64,000 nt of DNA, taken from contig CAJUPZ010000015.1 in assembly GCA_910588065.1 (NCBI GenBank), positions 5,797 to 69,796 of the forward strand. The letters run 5' to 3'. The position numbers were made by a program, and so were the translations under genes. The stretch comes from an uncultured Muribaculaceae bacterium (GTDB taxonomy: Bacteria > Bacteroidota > Bacteroidia > Bacteroidales > Muribaculaceae). Shown piece by piece: positions 54,947 through 63,763 of this stretch (positions within the stretch are counted from its first letter, which is position 1; every line of letters starts with the position of its first letter). Under the pieces are notes generated by a model, which was given only the letters and a program-made list of their open reading frames with translations, was not told the DNA's origin and made no database searches.

Positions 54947-57243
54947 AACACCTGAAGCTGAATAGTTTAGCCGCCTTTATCCCTGCAATCGCCTTTCTCA
55001 TGGCCGTTGCCTCATGCTCCACTACAAAGAGGCTCGGCAGCGACGATGTGCTCTACACCGGTGTGAAGAAAATTGCAATCAATTCACCTAAGGGAGCAAA
55101 ACAGGCTCCGGGGCTCGCAGCCGATGTGAAAAACGCCGTCAACGTGGCCCCGAACAACTGCCTCATATCCCCCTATCTCAGATACCCCTTCCCACTCGGA
55201 CTGTGGGTGTACAACAACTGGAGCAATCCACCGAAAGGATTCAAGCACTGGCTATACGAAAAGCTCGTGCAGGAACCGGTGCTCATCAGCGATGTGCGCC
55301 CCGAAGTGCGCACCAAGATGATTGACGAGATTCTCGACAACCACGGGTATTTCAGCGGCTCAGCTTCCTATGAGCTCATCAAGGGCAAAAACCCGAAGAA
55401 AGCGCGCATTCTTTACACCGTAAACACCGGACCCGCCTACCACATTGACTCCTTGCAGCTGCTCCCGGACACCTGCCGCCTCAACCACCTCATCGACTCT
55501 ATCGCCCGCAGAGGCACATACCTCACTCCGGGGGTGAGATACGACACCGACTCACTCTCGGCCGAGAGAATCCGCATTGCAAACGCCCTGCGAAACCGCG
55601 GCTACTATTTCTTCAAGCCCGACTATGTGGAATATCTCGCCGACAGCACCATCAACAGACAGAAAATAGCGCTGCGCATGGTCATAGCCTCAAACACCCC
55701 GAAAGCGGCACTGATTCCATGGCGCACAGGCTCCATCACCACGCTCATAAACCGCAACAAAGGGGGCGGCACACCCGACACCACCGAAACCCGCCGCGGC
55801 GACCTCATCGTGATGCAGCCCACACGCCTGCGCAAGAAACTCATACCCGAGTGCATCACCTTCCGCGAAGGCAAAACTTTCTCCGTGCGCGATATGAACA
55901 ACACCCAGACATACCTCTCGCGTACCGGCATTTTCAACAGCATCGAAATAAACGCATTCCCCGACACAACCGGCGGCAAGCGCAATCTTGACGTGTTCAT
56001 CAACTGCACCATCGACGCCCCAATCGAGGCTTCCCTTGAGGTCAACGTCACCTCCAAGTCAAACAGCTACCTTGGCCCGGGCCTGATGTTCGGTGTCACT
56101 AACAGAAACATCTTCGGCGGCGGCGAGCAGCTCAGCTTCAACCTCACCGGCAGCTACGAATGGCAGACCGGCAGAGACAAAGGCAAATCGGTGTTCAACT
56201 CCTACGAGGTCGGATTCACCTCCACACTCGCTTTCCCCAGGCTGCTCTTCCCCGGCTTCGTGGCCCGCTCGCGCAGACACCTCAACTGGACAAGGATAGC
56301 CCTCAACATCGACCTCCTCAACCGCCCGCATTACTTCCGCATGGCCCAGTTCAACGGCTCGCTCAACTACGACTGGCGCCTCAACCGCCATGCCAGCAAC
56401 ACCCTCACCCTATTCAAGCTCACATACACCAAGCTCATGAACTCCACCGAGGAGTTCGACTCCATAATGCACGAGAATCCCGCGATTGCCGAGAGCTTCA
56501 AAAGCCAGTTCATACCGCAGATAGCTTACAATTTCGTATACGACAAGGCTCTGGACCGCGACAACTCCATCAACTGGCAATTCACCGTACAGGAAGCCGG
56601 AAATATCTTCTGGGGCATATACCGCCTGTGTGGCAAAAAAGGTGAGAAAGAACTCTTCGGCACACCCTTCTCGCAATTTGTGAAGGGCAGCACACAGCTC
56701 GTCTACAACCGCCGCCTGTGGGGCGACAACTGGCTTGTGACACGCGCTGCCGTCGGTGCCGCACACGCCTACGGCAACGCCAGCCAGGTGCCTTACAGCG
56801 AGCAGTTCTATGTCGGCGGTGCCAACTCCATCCGCGCATTCACCGTCAGGAGCGTGGGTCCCGGCAGCTACAAGGTGCCGCAAAATCTCATCAACGGCTA
56901 CTTCGACCAGACCGGCACATTCAAGTTTGAATTCAATGTCGAATACCGCTTCCCGATTTTCGGCCCGCTCCACGGCGCGCTGTTCTTCGACTCCGGCAAT
57001 GTGTGGCTACTCAAGGATGACCCCCTGCGCCCAGGCGGCAAGCTGCGCGGCAAGTCATTCCTCAAGGACCTCGCCACAGGCACCGGATGCGGACTGCGCC
57101 TTGACATAGGCATGCTCGTGGTGCGCGGAGACCTCGGAATAGGCATACACCTGCCTTACGACACCGGCAAGCGCGGCTACTACAACATGACCTCCTTCAA
57201 AAACTCCCTCGCATTCCACCTCGCCATCGGCTATCCATTCTGA
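54943..57243 (+). CDS. tamL: TamL, lipoprotein Omp85-family outer-membrane protein
   Basis: A 766-residue BamA/TamA-type protein carrying a lipoprotein signal (lipobox VASC, residues ~22-25), the feature that separates the Bacteroidota TamL from TamA. POTRA-like domains occupy about 60-330 (VNTGPAYHIDSLQLLPD, RNRGYYFF, YLSRTGIFNSIEINAFPD). The C-terminal Omp85 barrel includes the loop-6 region YVGGANSIRAFTVRSVGPGS and ends in LAFHLAIGYPF. It starts within the tamB stop (ATGA overlap), so the two are translationally coupled partners. Confidence 0.93.
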   Translation: MKHLKLNSLAAFIPAIAFLMAVASCSTTKRLGSDDVLYTGVKKIAINSPKGAKQAPGLAADVKNAVNVAPNNCLISPYLRYPFPLGLWVYNNWSNPPKGFKHWLYEKLVQEPVLISDVRPEVRTKMIDEILDNHGYFSGSASYELIKGKNPKKARILYTVNTGPAYHIDSLQLLPDTCRLNHLIDSIARRGTYLTPGVRYDTDSLSAERIRIANALRNRGYYFFKPDYVEYLADSTINRQKIALRMVIASNTPKAALIPWRTGSITTLINRNKGGGTPDTTETRRGDLIVMQPTRLRKKLIPECITFREGKTFSVRDMNNTQTYLSRTGIFNSIEINAFPDTTGGKRNLDVFINCTIDAPIEASLEVNVTSKSNSYLGPGLMFGVTNRNIFGGGEQLSFNLTGSYEWQTGRDKGKSVFNSYEVGFTSTLAFPRLLFPGFVARSRRHLNWTRIALNIDLLNRPHYFRMAQFNGSLNYDWRLNRHASNTLTLFKLTYTKLMNSTEEFDSIMHENPAIAESFKSQFIPQIAYNFVYDKALDRDNSINWQFTVQEAGNIFWGIYRLCGKKGEKELFGTPFSQFVKGSTQLVYNRRLWGDNWLVTRAAVGAAHAYGNASQVPYSEQFYVGGANSIRAFTVRSVGPGSYKVPQNLINGYFDQTGTFKFEFNVEYRFPIFGPLHGALFFDSGNVWLLKDDPLRPGGKLRGKSFLKDLATGTGCGLRLDIGMLVVRGDLGIGIHLPYDTGKRGYYNMTSFKNSLAFHLAIGYPF

Positions 57244-57432
57244 ATCAACCTATTGGCCCTCTGCTAACAACTGTTAAGGCGGCTCACCGGCAGTTTGCGG
57301 CATTCGCATACGTCAAAATAGCAAATTGTCGGTTTTATGCCGGGTTTGCGGCAAATTGCCACCTTTTAAGGCCGTTTTCAGGAATATATCTGTAAAATAA
57401 CGTTAATAAGACTCATATTTTTCAGTCATGCG

Positions 57433-57464
57433 CTTGCATGAACCCGAAACTACCCTTAAATTTG
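57433..57464 (+). promoter_or_regulatory. Promoter of the short transcription unit
   Basis: CTTG at 57433-57436 and TAAATTTG at 57457-57464 are separated by exactly 20 bases, close to the Bacteroidota consensus. Confidence 0.55.
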
Positions 57465-57467
57465 CAC

Positions 57468-57539
57468 CGTGTTTTTCATGGTATTAGATTTAAGGTTAAT
57501 AAAAGATTGATTGTCGCGACGACAATCAATTTTTTTTTT
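57468..57539 (+). ncRNA. Candidate short RNA or leader-peptide attenuator
   Basis: Promoter and terminator bound a transcript of ~70 nt. It contains a ten-codon frame from the ATG at 57478 (MVLDLRLIKD) that ends just inside the terminator stem. No structural gene follows for more than 1 kb on this strand, so a small RNA is more likely than classical attenuation. The layout matches the unit at 15580-15668. Confidence 0.35.
57506..57539 (+). terminator. Strong terminator of the short transcript
   Basis: ATTGATTGTCG (57506-57516) pairs perfectly with CGACAATCAAT (57520-57530) around a 3-base loop, followed by nine T. It could also end transcription coming from tamL. Confidence 0.85.
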
Positions 57540-57600
57540 GCCCTCCCCTCAGTCTATAAGAATTATAAGAATTATAACTCCTATAATACCCTCCCTAACG

Positions 57601-57741
57601 ATTAGCAGACAATTACACGCATGGTGCCGGAGGTACCACACCTTCTCATCACATTTGCATTTTGACGTCGGAGACGTCCGAGCGCCGGATGCGCGATGTC
57701 ATGTACAACCCCTGCACGAGCGCACAGCGCGAGGCCTGGGG
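57601..57741 (+). repeat. Repeat A, copy 1
   Basis: A ~140-base unit starting ATTAGCAGACAATTACACGC, with inner palindromes GGTGCCGGAGGTACC and GACGTCGGAGACGTC and a GCCTGGGG end. Copies 2 and 3 start 496 and 873 bases later. Confidence 0.85.
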
Positions 57742-57768
57742 TGCATAGCCCCCCTCTCTCCTCCCTCT

Positions 57769-57931
57769 GAGCCTCGCGAGAGGCGATGCCGTGAGAGCTT
57801 CTCGCGACCCCCTCACAGGGGTCTTATTTGGATGGGTGCGACCGTATCGCGTGGTCTCGCCTACGGCTCCACCAACGCGCTATTCTCTGACCACCCGCTC
57901 ACCGCGGGTGGGGCCACCGCGCTGCGGTGAT
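57769..57931 (+). repeat. Repeat B, copy 1
   Basis: A ~163-base unit starting GAGCCTCGCGAGAGGCGATG, with inner dyads GACCCC-CTCACA-GGGGTC and ACCCGC-GCGGGT and an ending CGCTGCGGTGAT. Copy 2 lies 490 bases downstream, and a diverged copy in the same orientation lies at 63556. Confidence 0.85.
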
Positions 57932-57981
57932 GGCCTCGGCGAGGCCCAAGCGTCCGGAGGGTGCGATTATATCCCCATCCC

Positions 57982-58010
57982 TGTAGGGGCGCCGATATAT
58001 CGCGCCCACC
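57982..58010 (+). repeat. Repeat D, copy 1
   Basis: A 29-base unit beginning TGTAGGGGCGCCGATATATC and ending in CGCGCCCACC, itself partly palindromic. A second copy with one base change lies at 63735-63763. Confidence 0.8.
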
Positions 58011-58046
58011 CCATCCTATCCACCGCAGATGGCGTCGGAGACGTCC

Positions 58047-58096
58047 GAGCCCCCGGAGGGTGCGATTATCTTGTTAGCCGCACACGCAGTGTGCGG
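58047..58096 (+). repeat. Repeat C, copy 1
   Basis: A 50-base unit starting GAGCCCCCGGAGGGTGCG, with the dyad CGCACACGCAGTGTGCG, directly joined to repeat A copy 2. An identical unit lies at 58424-58473. Confidence 0.85.
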
Positions 58097-58236
58097 ATTA
58101 GCAGACAATTACACGCATGGTGCCGGAGGTACCACACTTCTCATCACATTTGCATTTTGGCGTCGGAGACGTCTGAGCGCAGGATGCGCGATGCCGTCAG
58201 AAACCCCAGCACGAGCGCGCAGCGCGAGGCCTGGGG
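58097..58236 (+). repeat. Repeat A, copy 2
   Basis: Nearly identical to copy 1 over the first ~100 bases, then diverging by substitutions before the shared GCGCGAGGCCTGGGG end. Confidence 0.85.
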
Positions 58237-58258
58237 GATGGCGGCCAAGTTAGACCGA

Positions 58259-58422
58259 GAGCCTCGCGAGAGGCGATGTCATGCGGGCTTCTCGCGACCC
58301 CCTCACAGGGGTCTTATTTGGATGGGTGCGACCGTATCGCGTGGTCTCGCCTACGGCTCCACACACGCGCTATTATCTTAACACCCGCTCATCGCGGGTG
58401 GGGGCCACCGCGCTGCGGTGAT
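58259..58422 (+). repeat. Repeat B, copy 2
   Basis: Nearly identical to copy 1. The main differences are in the GATG(T/C)C segment and around the TATT(C/A)TCT stretch. Confidence 0.85.
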
Positions 58423-58423
58423 A

Positions 58424-58473
58424 GAGCCCCCGGAGGGTGCGATTATCTTGTTAGCCGCACACGCAGTGTGCGG
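58424..58473 (+). repeat. Repeat C, copy 2
   Basis: Same sequence as copy 1 and again directly joined to a repeat A copy, so C and A travel together. Confidence 0.85.
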
Positions 58474-58540
58474 ATTAGCAGACAATTACACGCATGGTGC
58501 CGGAGGTACCACACCTCACATCACATTTGCATTTTGACGT
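58474..58540 (+). repeat. Repeat A, copy 3 (truncated)
   Basis: Matches the first ~67 bases of the A unit, then ends at a GACGTCTCCGACGCC variant before unique sequence. Confidence 0.8.
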
Positions 58541-58569
58541 CTCCGACGCCCACATTCTCTCGCGCCCCC

Positions 58570-58605
58570 AACTAAAAACTAATAACTAAAAACTAATAAC
58601 TAAAA
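58570..58605. repeat. Short tandem repeat, 14-base unit
   Basis: The unit AACTAAAAACTAAT is present about 2.6 times in a row, next to the terminator of the minus-strand gene. Confidence 0.8.
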
Positions 58606-58637
58606 GCGGGTGAACCCCGCTAAAGGGTTCACCCGCT
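58605..58637 (-). terminator. Terminator of the large secreted protein gene
   Basis: AGCGGGTGAACC (58605-58616) and GGTTCACCCGCT (58626-58637) form a perfect 12-bp stem. On the minus strand TTTT follows, only ~20 bases after the stop codon. Confidence 0.8.
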
Positions 58638-58658
58638 CTGATTTTATGAACTTGCCGT

Positions 58659-61600
58659 TTACCTCACGGCCACCTTCACGGACTTTCCGTCGGGAAGCAC
58701 AACGATGTATATGCCGCGGCTCAGGCTGCGGCCGGCATTGACGCTGCGGCCGTTCATATCATATATGCGCGAGCCCTGCGGAGCGGTTATCACACCACCC
58801 TCAACTCTCACAGCCTCACTGCTGTCTGACTCTATGCCGTCGATATCGGTTGTCACCCACACCTGGGCGAAGCATTCATCGCCGGGGGTCTTACCGGTTT
58901 CCACCAGCATGGCGCGCACTGTGGCGCTGGCTGTCAGCTCGATAGGACCGGTGTACAGCATGGTCTCATCAACTGCGAGCGGCAGGGATGACGACAGGGT
59001 GAAATAGATTTTGCCCTCTGCCCCTGCTTCCTCGGGCTCGATTGTCACAAGCGGATTGCCGCCCTCGCTTTCGCTGACGGTGAACTTCACACGGCCGCTC
59101 ACCTCAGGAGCCGCGGGACGCTGCGGTATTGTCACATTCAGCACAGCCTCCTGGCCGGGAGCCTTGTCCTTCTCAACAAGGATGGCACGGACAGTGCAGT
59201 CAGAGTCAACCTTGAACGGTCCGGCATACAGGGTGCCGGTGGTGGCGGTAAGCTCAGCAGAGGTGCTGAAAGTATAGTAGATTTCATACTCGCCCTGAGG
59301 GGTCTGCACCGGAGTGATGGACACCACCATGCCGTCATCGCTGTGGGTGGCGCTCATGGCGAGGTTGCCGCTGCGCTCCTGTCGTGTGAGAGTGAGGGTA
59401 ACAGTCTCGCCGGGCACTCTCCCCTGCTCCACTATATATGCGCTCAGGGTGCATGAGCGGTCAACAGCTATCTTTTCGCCGGGCGCGCAGCTGTTCCACA
59501 CATCCGAGCCGAGCGAGTAGAACACCTCGGTTGTCTCTGCATCCACTCCCTCGGGCACATCTATATGGAAATATGTCTCAGGATAGAACACCCCGTCGGC
59601 TGCCTCACATAATATATTAGGTGTGCGGCTCACAAGCGGAGTCACATCCTCGGCATCGCGCACCCACATCACCGGAGTTGCATCGGCGGTGTTGTCCGAG
59701 GGCATCACTATGCCGGTTATGTCATATACACGGCCTTCGGTATTGCCGTGAATCAGAGGCAGTTCGCCAAACTCGGTGTGCGACATCAGGAATCCCTCGC
59801 CGGCAGCTGTGGTGCCTGAGCAGAAATCACCGGCAGCGCGGGCAGCCTGCGAATCGTCAACAGCATCCACCGCTACGGAGCGTAGCTTCACAAGGCGGCC
59901 GTACTGGGCGGCGGTGAGGCTCTCAACCGCCTCAGCTTCAATCTCATCGCCGGCGCCTGACACAGTGTAGTAGCTGTCATAGCCGGTGGCGTCTGCCATG
60001 CGGAAATTCTCCGCGCCGGCATTTTTGAGCACAAAGCCTTTGAGCTTGCTGCCGGGGGTGAACACCCCGCTGAGCTCTTTCCAGCCGGCGGTGTTGTAGA
60101 TGGGCAGCACATTGCCGAGCTGACCCTGCACAAAGAGATAATTGGGGCTGCAGGCAAGCACAGTCACCTCACCGTCAACAGAGTAGAGAATATCGGGGTC
60201 GGCATTGTCGTAGATAAAGTTGGCAAGGAAATTCACCGGCACGCTCTTGCGTGTGAACTGCTCCTGAGCCTCGGCGCTCACGCCGGTGCCCCTGCGGGCA
60301 GAGTATGCGCGCACAGTCACAGTGGCATTGATTTTTTCGGGAGCGTCTGGGTTGTACTTGCGGCGGGTACGGTTTGTGTTGTCAAACGGATTTGAGCCGT
60401 CGATGGTATAGTAAATCTCCGCGCCGGCGGGAATCTCGTCCATACCCTCGATGCCGAAGCGCAGGATTGCCTCCGTTAGGAATTCCGAATCTCCGGGCTG
60501 CTCACCTATGTATATATAGGGCTTGTCGGCATTGTCGCCGCGGTTTGGCAGCTCGAGGGGGCAGAAGGCGAAGTTGTCGGAGCCCTTGCGCACCACCACA
60601 CCGGTCATCTCATAGGGGGTGTTTTCATCGGCATAGCGGGTGTTCCAGCCGCCGGTAAATCCGAAGAGGTCGAAGTACATCTCCATCGGCGGATTGGTGC
60701 GCAGGGTGTATGTGAAGCCCTGCTCCTCAGTGCCCTCGCGCTCAACATACACATTGGTCATGTTGAAATAGTGCGCCAGGTCGCTGTTGTCAAAGGTCTT
60801 GGAGTCGGTTGCTATGTCAAGCTGCTGAGGCTGTATGGCCGACGGATCGGCATGATCAACAACCTTGAATGTGCGCGAGAAACCGGTTGCATCGCCCACC
60901 CAGTTGCCGAGCGAAGTGCGCATCGGCTTGATGGCGAAGTCAGTAACATCATCGCCCGGCTGCAGCTGTGAGGCCTCCCAGCCGTTGGCGTTATACACCA
61001 GCATATAGTCATGGCCGCCGTGGTCAAGCGGCTGAGCGAGATAAATCCAGTTGCCCTGCATGCGCACGACTGTTAACTTCGCGTCAGAGAGCTTGCCGGC
61101 AGTCATGCGGCACACCGGCACCATCTCATCCTCAGGACGCTCATAGCACTGCAGTCTGAACATGGCGACAGTCTCCACCGGCATAATGAAGTCTACCGGC
61201 TTGAACACCACCTCCACAACCTGGCTGAGCGATTTTATGCCGGTAGCCGGGTCGGTGCGCACGGCCACAAAATTGGCATGGCTCACATCATCCTTCTCAA
61301 GCGAGGCTTTGATGCAGTGTATCACAGTGCCTTCAGTATACTCTGTGGCTACCGCCTCAATATCATCATAAGGATACAGCATCGAAGGTCTGTTGCCTGT
61401 CTTGTAATACAGTTTTACATTTGGATCGTCAGGCAAATCTATAGTCATATCCACTCCCGTGGGCAACACATATTCCACATCGACGGTTTTATGTCCGGCG
61501 GAAGTGTATGTGGGGTCAAGTTCAAGCCGATGCGCCTTCTCCGGCCCCTCCACATATTCAGGGAACAGGATGTTGGGAGCCTTCACAACCGGGTTGAGCG

Positions 61601-63185
61601 GGCAGCGGTATATAGCAGTGGGATAAAGTACCATGCCGACACCCACCTCGTAGCCCACAAAACCCTCTATGTCATAGCGGGCTGCGGCGCTGAAGCCCTC
61701 TGGCACAAGGTCGTTTAGAGTATGCCCCTCAAACTTGCTGTAGAGCTGCACAGTGGCGCCGCTGCCGTCGTTGAGCACAATGCGGTTTGAGGCCACTTTG
61801 GTGTAGGGATATACAACGTGGCGAGCATAGTCGGCTGTAGTGAGCTGACGCTCAATGCGCTGCACATGGGGGCGCGGCTCCGGATGATACGCATGCTGGG
61901 CATCGTAATCAAGGGTTAGCACCTTCGCCTCATCGAGATACTGGCTGTAGCCGGTGACACGGCACTCAGGCAGTCCGTTATTATATGAGAACACACCGAG
62001 CAGACCCACAGCGCCGGAGTTCATATCCTTGATATAGCGCACCTCATCGCCTTTTTCGTATGTGTGGCGGCCGGTGAAGGTGTCGTAATATGACTGCGGA
62101 AAATCCTCGCCGTTGAGCGTGTAGAGCATATTGCCCACTTTGAAGCCCTCATAATTATCCTTTGTTTTCCACTCATAGTCAGAGGTATAGAGGTATCGCA
62201 TCTCGGAGTTGAGCACCTTGAAGCACCCCTCTATGGTTACACCATAATCTTCTGTGGCAACTTGGGCTCTGTTTTTGGCTGCCATCACAAGTTTGCCGTC
62301 AAGCGACTCACCTGCCTCAACCATCTGAGTGAATGGCAACTGCTCTGTTTCGAGCACGGAAAGTTCGCGGCGCACCACCGCGCTGGCACTCTTGCCGCTC
62401 TCCACCGCTATAGCCTGAATGGCAAAACCGGGCTTTATATCACTGCGATACAGCTCAATCTCGCCGGTATATTCTTTGGTAGAGCCGCCGACAACTGTTT
62501 TTGGTGTTGTACCATCAAGTGTGTAGAAAATAGTCGCATCCGGATTAAGAGTACTGTTTGTAATCTTAATCTTGGTCATGTTGAAAACCGGGTCGGTATA
62601 GCCCTCCGCCAATGAAATCACAGGGGGATATGAGAACGACACATCGCCACCGCCGGGGAGTTCGTACTCAATCTCAAAATTGATAATATTTGTAGGTCCT
62701 GAGGCAGTGAAGGATACTGATTCTAAATTTTCCTCGTCAAAAGTCCACTCCCTAAGTTTGGAGTTCGTATTTGTTAATGTCCCAGACTGACATGTTAAAG
62801 AACTCAGTGGGGTTGAATACGTTTGACCCAAAGCTCCATATACTGCAACTCTACGAATAATTGCGCCCTCTACTTCTGGGCATGATATTGTGAAGCCATT
62901 TGGCGAGGTCAGATTTAGACGACCATCCTGCTTATAATAGGTTGTCTTATTATATGTTTTAAACAATATCTCACAATCGCCGACTGTAAACTTTGTAACA
63001 TTTGCTTGTGACCCGGAAGATGCGTAAGAGGTTTTAAACTCTACATTTGGTCTGCTGCTACTAAGGTAATAATATCCGGTAGTTGAAGTTCCGAATCCGA
63101 AATGTGCATTTACAATTTGTCGGTCTGCACTGCAAAACTGCGTGATGGCAAAATAAGCCAGCAGCAGCGAGATTATTCTTTTCAT
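58659..63185 (-). CDS. Very large secreted multidomain protein with T9SS sorting domain
   Basis: A 1508-residue exported protein. Signal peptide ~1-20. The body repeats chitobiase/hexosaminidase C-terminal-like beta modules, visible as IFYTLDGTTPKTV (~219), IYYTIDGSNPFDN (~925), VFYSLGSDVW (~1222), IYYTFSTSAEL (~1302) and IYFTLSSSLPL (~1392), with unassigned beta-rich stretches between. The last ~35 residues (IYDMNGRSVNAGRSLSRGIY then IVVLPDGKSVKVAVR) match the type A C-terminal sorting domain of the type IX secretion system, which exports proteins to the cell surface. No catalytic motif is recognised, so an adhesin or glycan-binding role is most likely. A terminator follows closely. Confidence 0.85.
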   Translation of the reverse strand: MKRIISLLLAYFAITQFCSADRQIVNAHFGFGTSTTGYYYLSSSRPNVEFKTSYASSGSQANVTKFTVGDCEILFKTYNKTTYYKQDGRLNLTSPNGFTISCPEVEGAIIRRVAVYGALGQTYSTPLSSLTCQSGTLTNTNSKLREWTFDEENLESVSFTASGPTNIINFEIEYELPGGGDVSFSYPPVISLAEGYTDPVFNMTKIKITNSTLNPDATIFYTLDGTTPKTVVGGSTKEYTGEIELYRSDIKPGFAIQAIAVESGKSASAVVRRELSVLETEQLPFTQMVEAGESLDGKLVMAAKNRAQVATEDYGVTIEGCFKVLNSEMRYLYTSDYEWKTKDNYEGFKVGNMLYTLNGEDFPQSYYDTFTGRHTYEKGDEVRYIKDMNSGAVGLLGVFSYNNGLPECRVTGYSQYLDEAKVLTLDYDAQHAYHPEPRPHVQRIERQLTTADYARHVVYPYTKVASNRIVLNDGSGATVQLYSKFEGHTLNDLVPEGFSAAARYDIEGFVGYEVGVGMVLYPTAIYRCPLNPVVKAPNILFPEYVEGPEKAHRLELDPTYTSAGHKTVDVEYVLPTGVDMTIDLPDDPNVKLYYKTGNRPSMLYPYDDIEAVATEYTEGTVIHCIKASLEKDDVSHANFVAVRTDPATGIKSLSQVVEVVFKPVDFIMPVETVAMFRLQCYERPEDEMVPVCRMTAGKLSDAKLTVVRMQGNWIYLAQPLDHGGHDYMLVYNANGWEASQLQPGDDVTDFAIKPMRTSLGNWVGDATGFSRTFKVVDHADPSAIQPQQLDIATDSKTFDNSDLAHYFNMTNVYVEREGTEEQGFTYTLRTNPPMEMYFDLFGFTGGWNTRYADENTPYEMTGVVVRKGSDNFAFCPLELPNRGDNADKPYIYIGEQPGDSEFLTEAILRFGIEGMDEIPAGAEIYYTIDGSNPFDNTNRTRRKYNPDAPEKINATVTVRAYSARRGTGVSAEAQEQFTRKSVPVNFLANFIYDNADPDILYSVDGEVTVLACSPNYLFVQGQLGNVLPIYNTAGWKELSGVFTPGSKLKGFVLKNAGAENFRMADATGYDSYYTVSGAGDEIEAEAVESLTAAQYGRLVKLRSVAVDAVDDSQAARAAGDFCSGTTAAGEGFLMSHTEFGELPLIHGNTEGRVYDITGIVMPSDNTADATPVMWVRDAEDVTPLVSRTPNILCEAADGVFYPETYFHIDVPEGVDAETTEVFYSLGSDVWNSCAPGEKIAVDRSCTLSAYIVEQGRVPGETVTLTLTRQERSGNLAMSATHSDDGMVVSITPVQTPQGEYEIYYTFSTSAELTATTGTLYAGPFKVDSDCTVRAILVEKDKAPGQEAVLNVTIPQRPAAPEVSGRVKFTVSESEGGNPLVTIEPEEAGAEGKIYFTLSSSLPLAVDETMLYTGPIELTASATVRAMLVETGKTPGDECFAQVWVTTDIDGIESDSSEAVRVEGGVITAPQGSRIYDMNGRSVNAGRSLSRGIYIVVLPDGKSVKVAVR

Positions 63186-63555
63186 TATTCAATTCCGTAA
63201 AAAATTCCTGTTAAAAAACTATTGATTGAAGAGGGAGTGGGTGTGTGCAGTGTGTGCGGTTTATATCATGGGGGCGCTGCTTCCGGCGCAATGCGGATGC
63301 CCACATCTCCACAACACACTGATTTACAGCGAGTTATGGGGGGGGTAAAATTCCCTCCCGGTAGCATTGATTCCGGCTGTTAGTGATTTAGTCAAGAAAA
63401 ATCCCTGTTTATTGATTGAGAAGCAAGTTGTTTTATCGACTGCGCGCCGCAAAAGGCAGGCAGCCATTTGATTTTGCAAATATACACCCTTTTAAATACC
63501 AACCGCCAATTTAAACATTTTTTAACCTTAAAAATTATAATACCACCCCCTCCGG
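63186..63555. other. Long upstream region of the large secreted protein
   Basis: No gene is seen. On the minus strand a TATATTTG box lies at 63484-63477, giving a possible ~290-base leader. That leader contains a run of eight G on the plus strand (63339-63346), i.e. C8 in the transcript. A better promoter close to the start codon was not found. Confidence 0.45.
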
Positions 63556-63716
63556 GCCTCTTGAGAGGCGATGTCATGCGGACCTCTCGCGATCCCCTCA
63601 CAGGGGTCTTATGGGATTGGGGCTGCATGAACGCGTGGTCTCGCCTTTGGCTCCACACACGCGCCACTGCCTCGCGACCGGCTCACCGCCGGTCTGACCT
63701 GGGAACCGCCATACGG
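63556..63716 (+). repeat. Repeat B, copy 3 (diverged)
   Basis: It shares the GAGAGGCGATGTCATGCGG, CCCCTCACAGGGGTCTTAT and GCGTGGTCTCGCCT blocks of repeat B, with substitutions and a diverged 3' part. The orientation is the same as for copies 1 and 2, on the other side of the large secreted protein gene. Confidence 0.7.
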
Positions 63717-63734
63717 TAATTTCCACCCGCGGCA

Positions 63735-63763
63735 TGTAGGGGCGTCGATATATCGCGCCCACC
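63735..63763 (+). repeat. Repeat D, copy 2
   Basis: Matches the unit at 57982-58010 except for one base. Confidence 0.75.

Larger units (their letters stand above)
57244..57600. other. Intergenic region after tamL with a short transcription unit
   Basis: No gene of normal size is seen. It contains a promoter (57433-57464), a T-tailed terminator (57506-57539) and a short AT-rich stretch with repeats of the AAGAATTAT type (~57557-57580) before the palindrome-rich repeats begin. Confidence 0.55.

Noticed and set aside
57791..58381. 196-codon plus-strand frame
   Set aside because: It runs through repeats B, D, C and A and changes with each repeat copy. The sequence is palindromic DNA rather than a gene.
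57601..58540. CRISPR array
   Set aside because: Repeats are long, few, irregularly spaced and joined to each other, with no uniform spacers and no cas genes.
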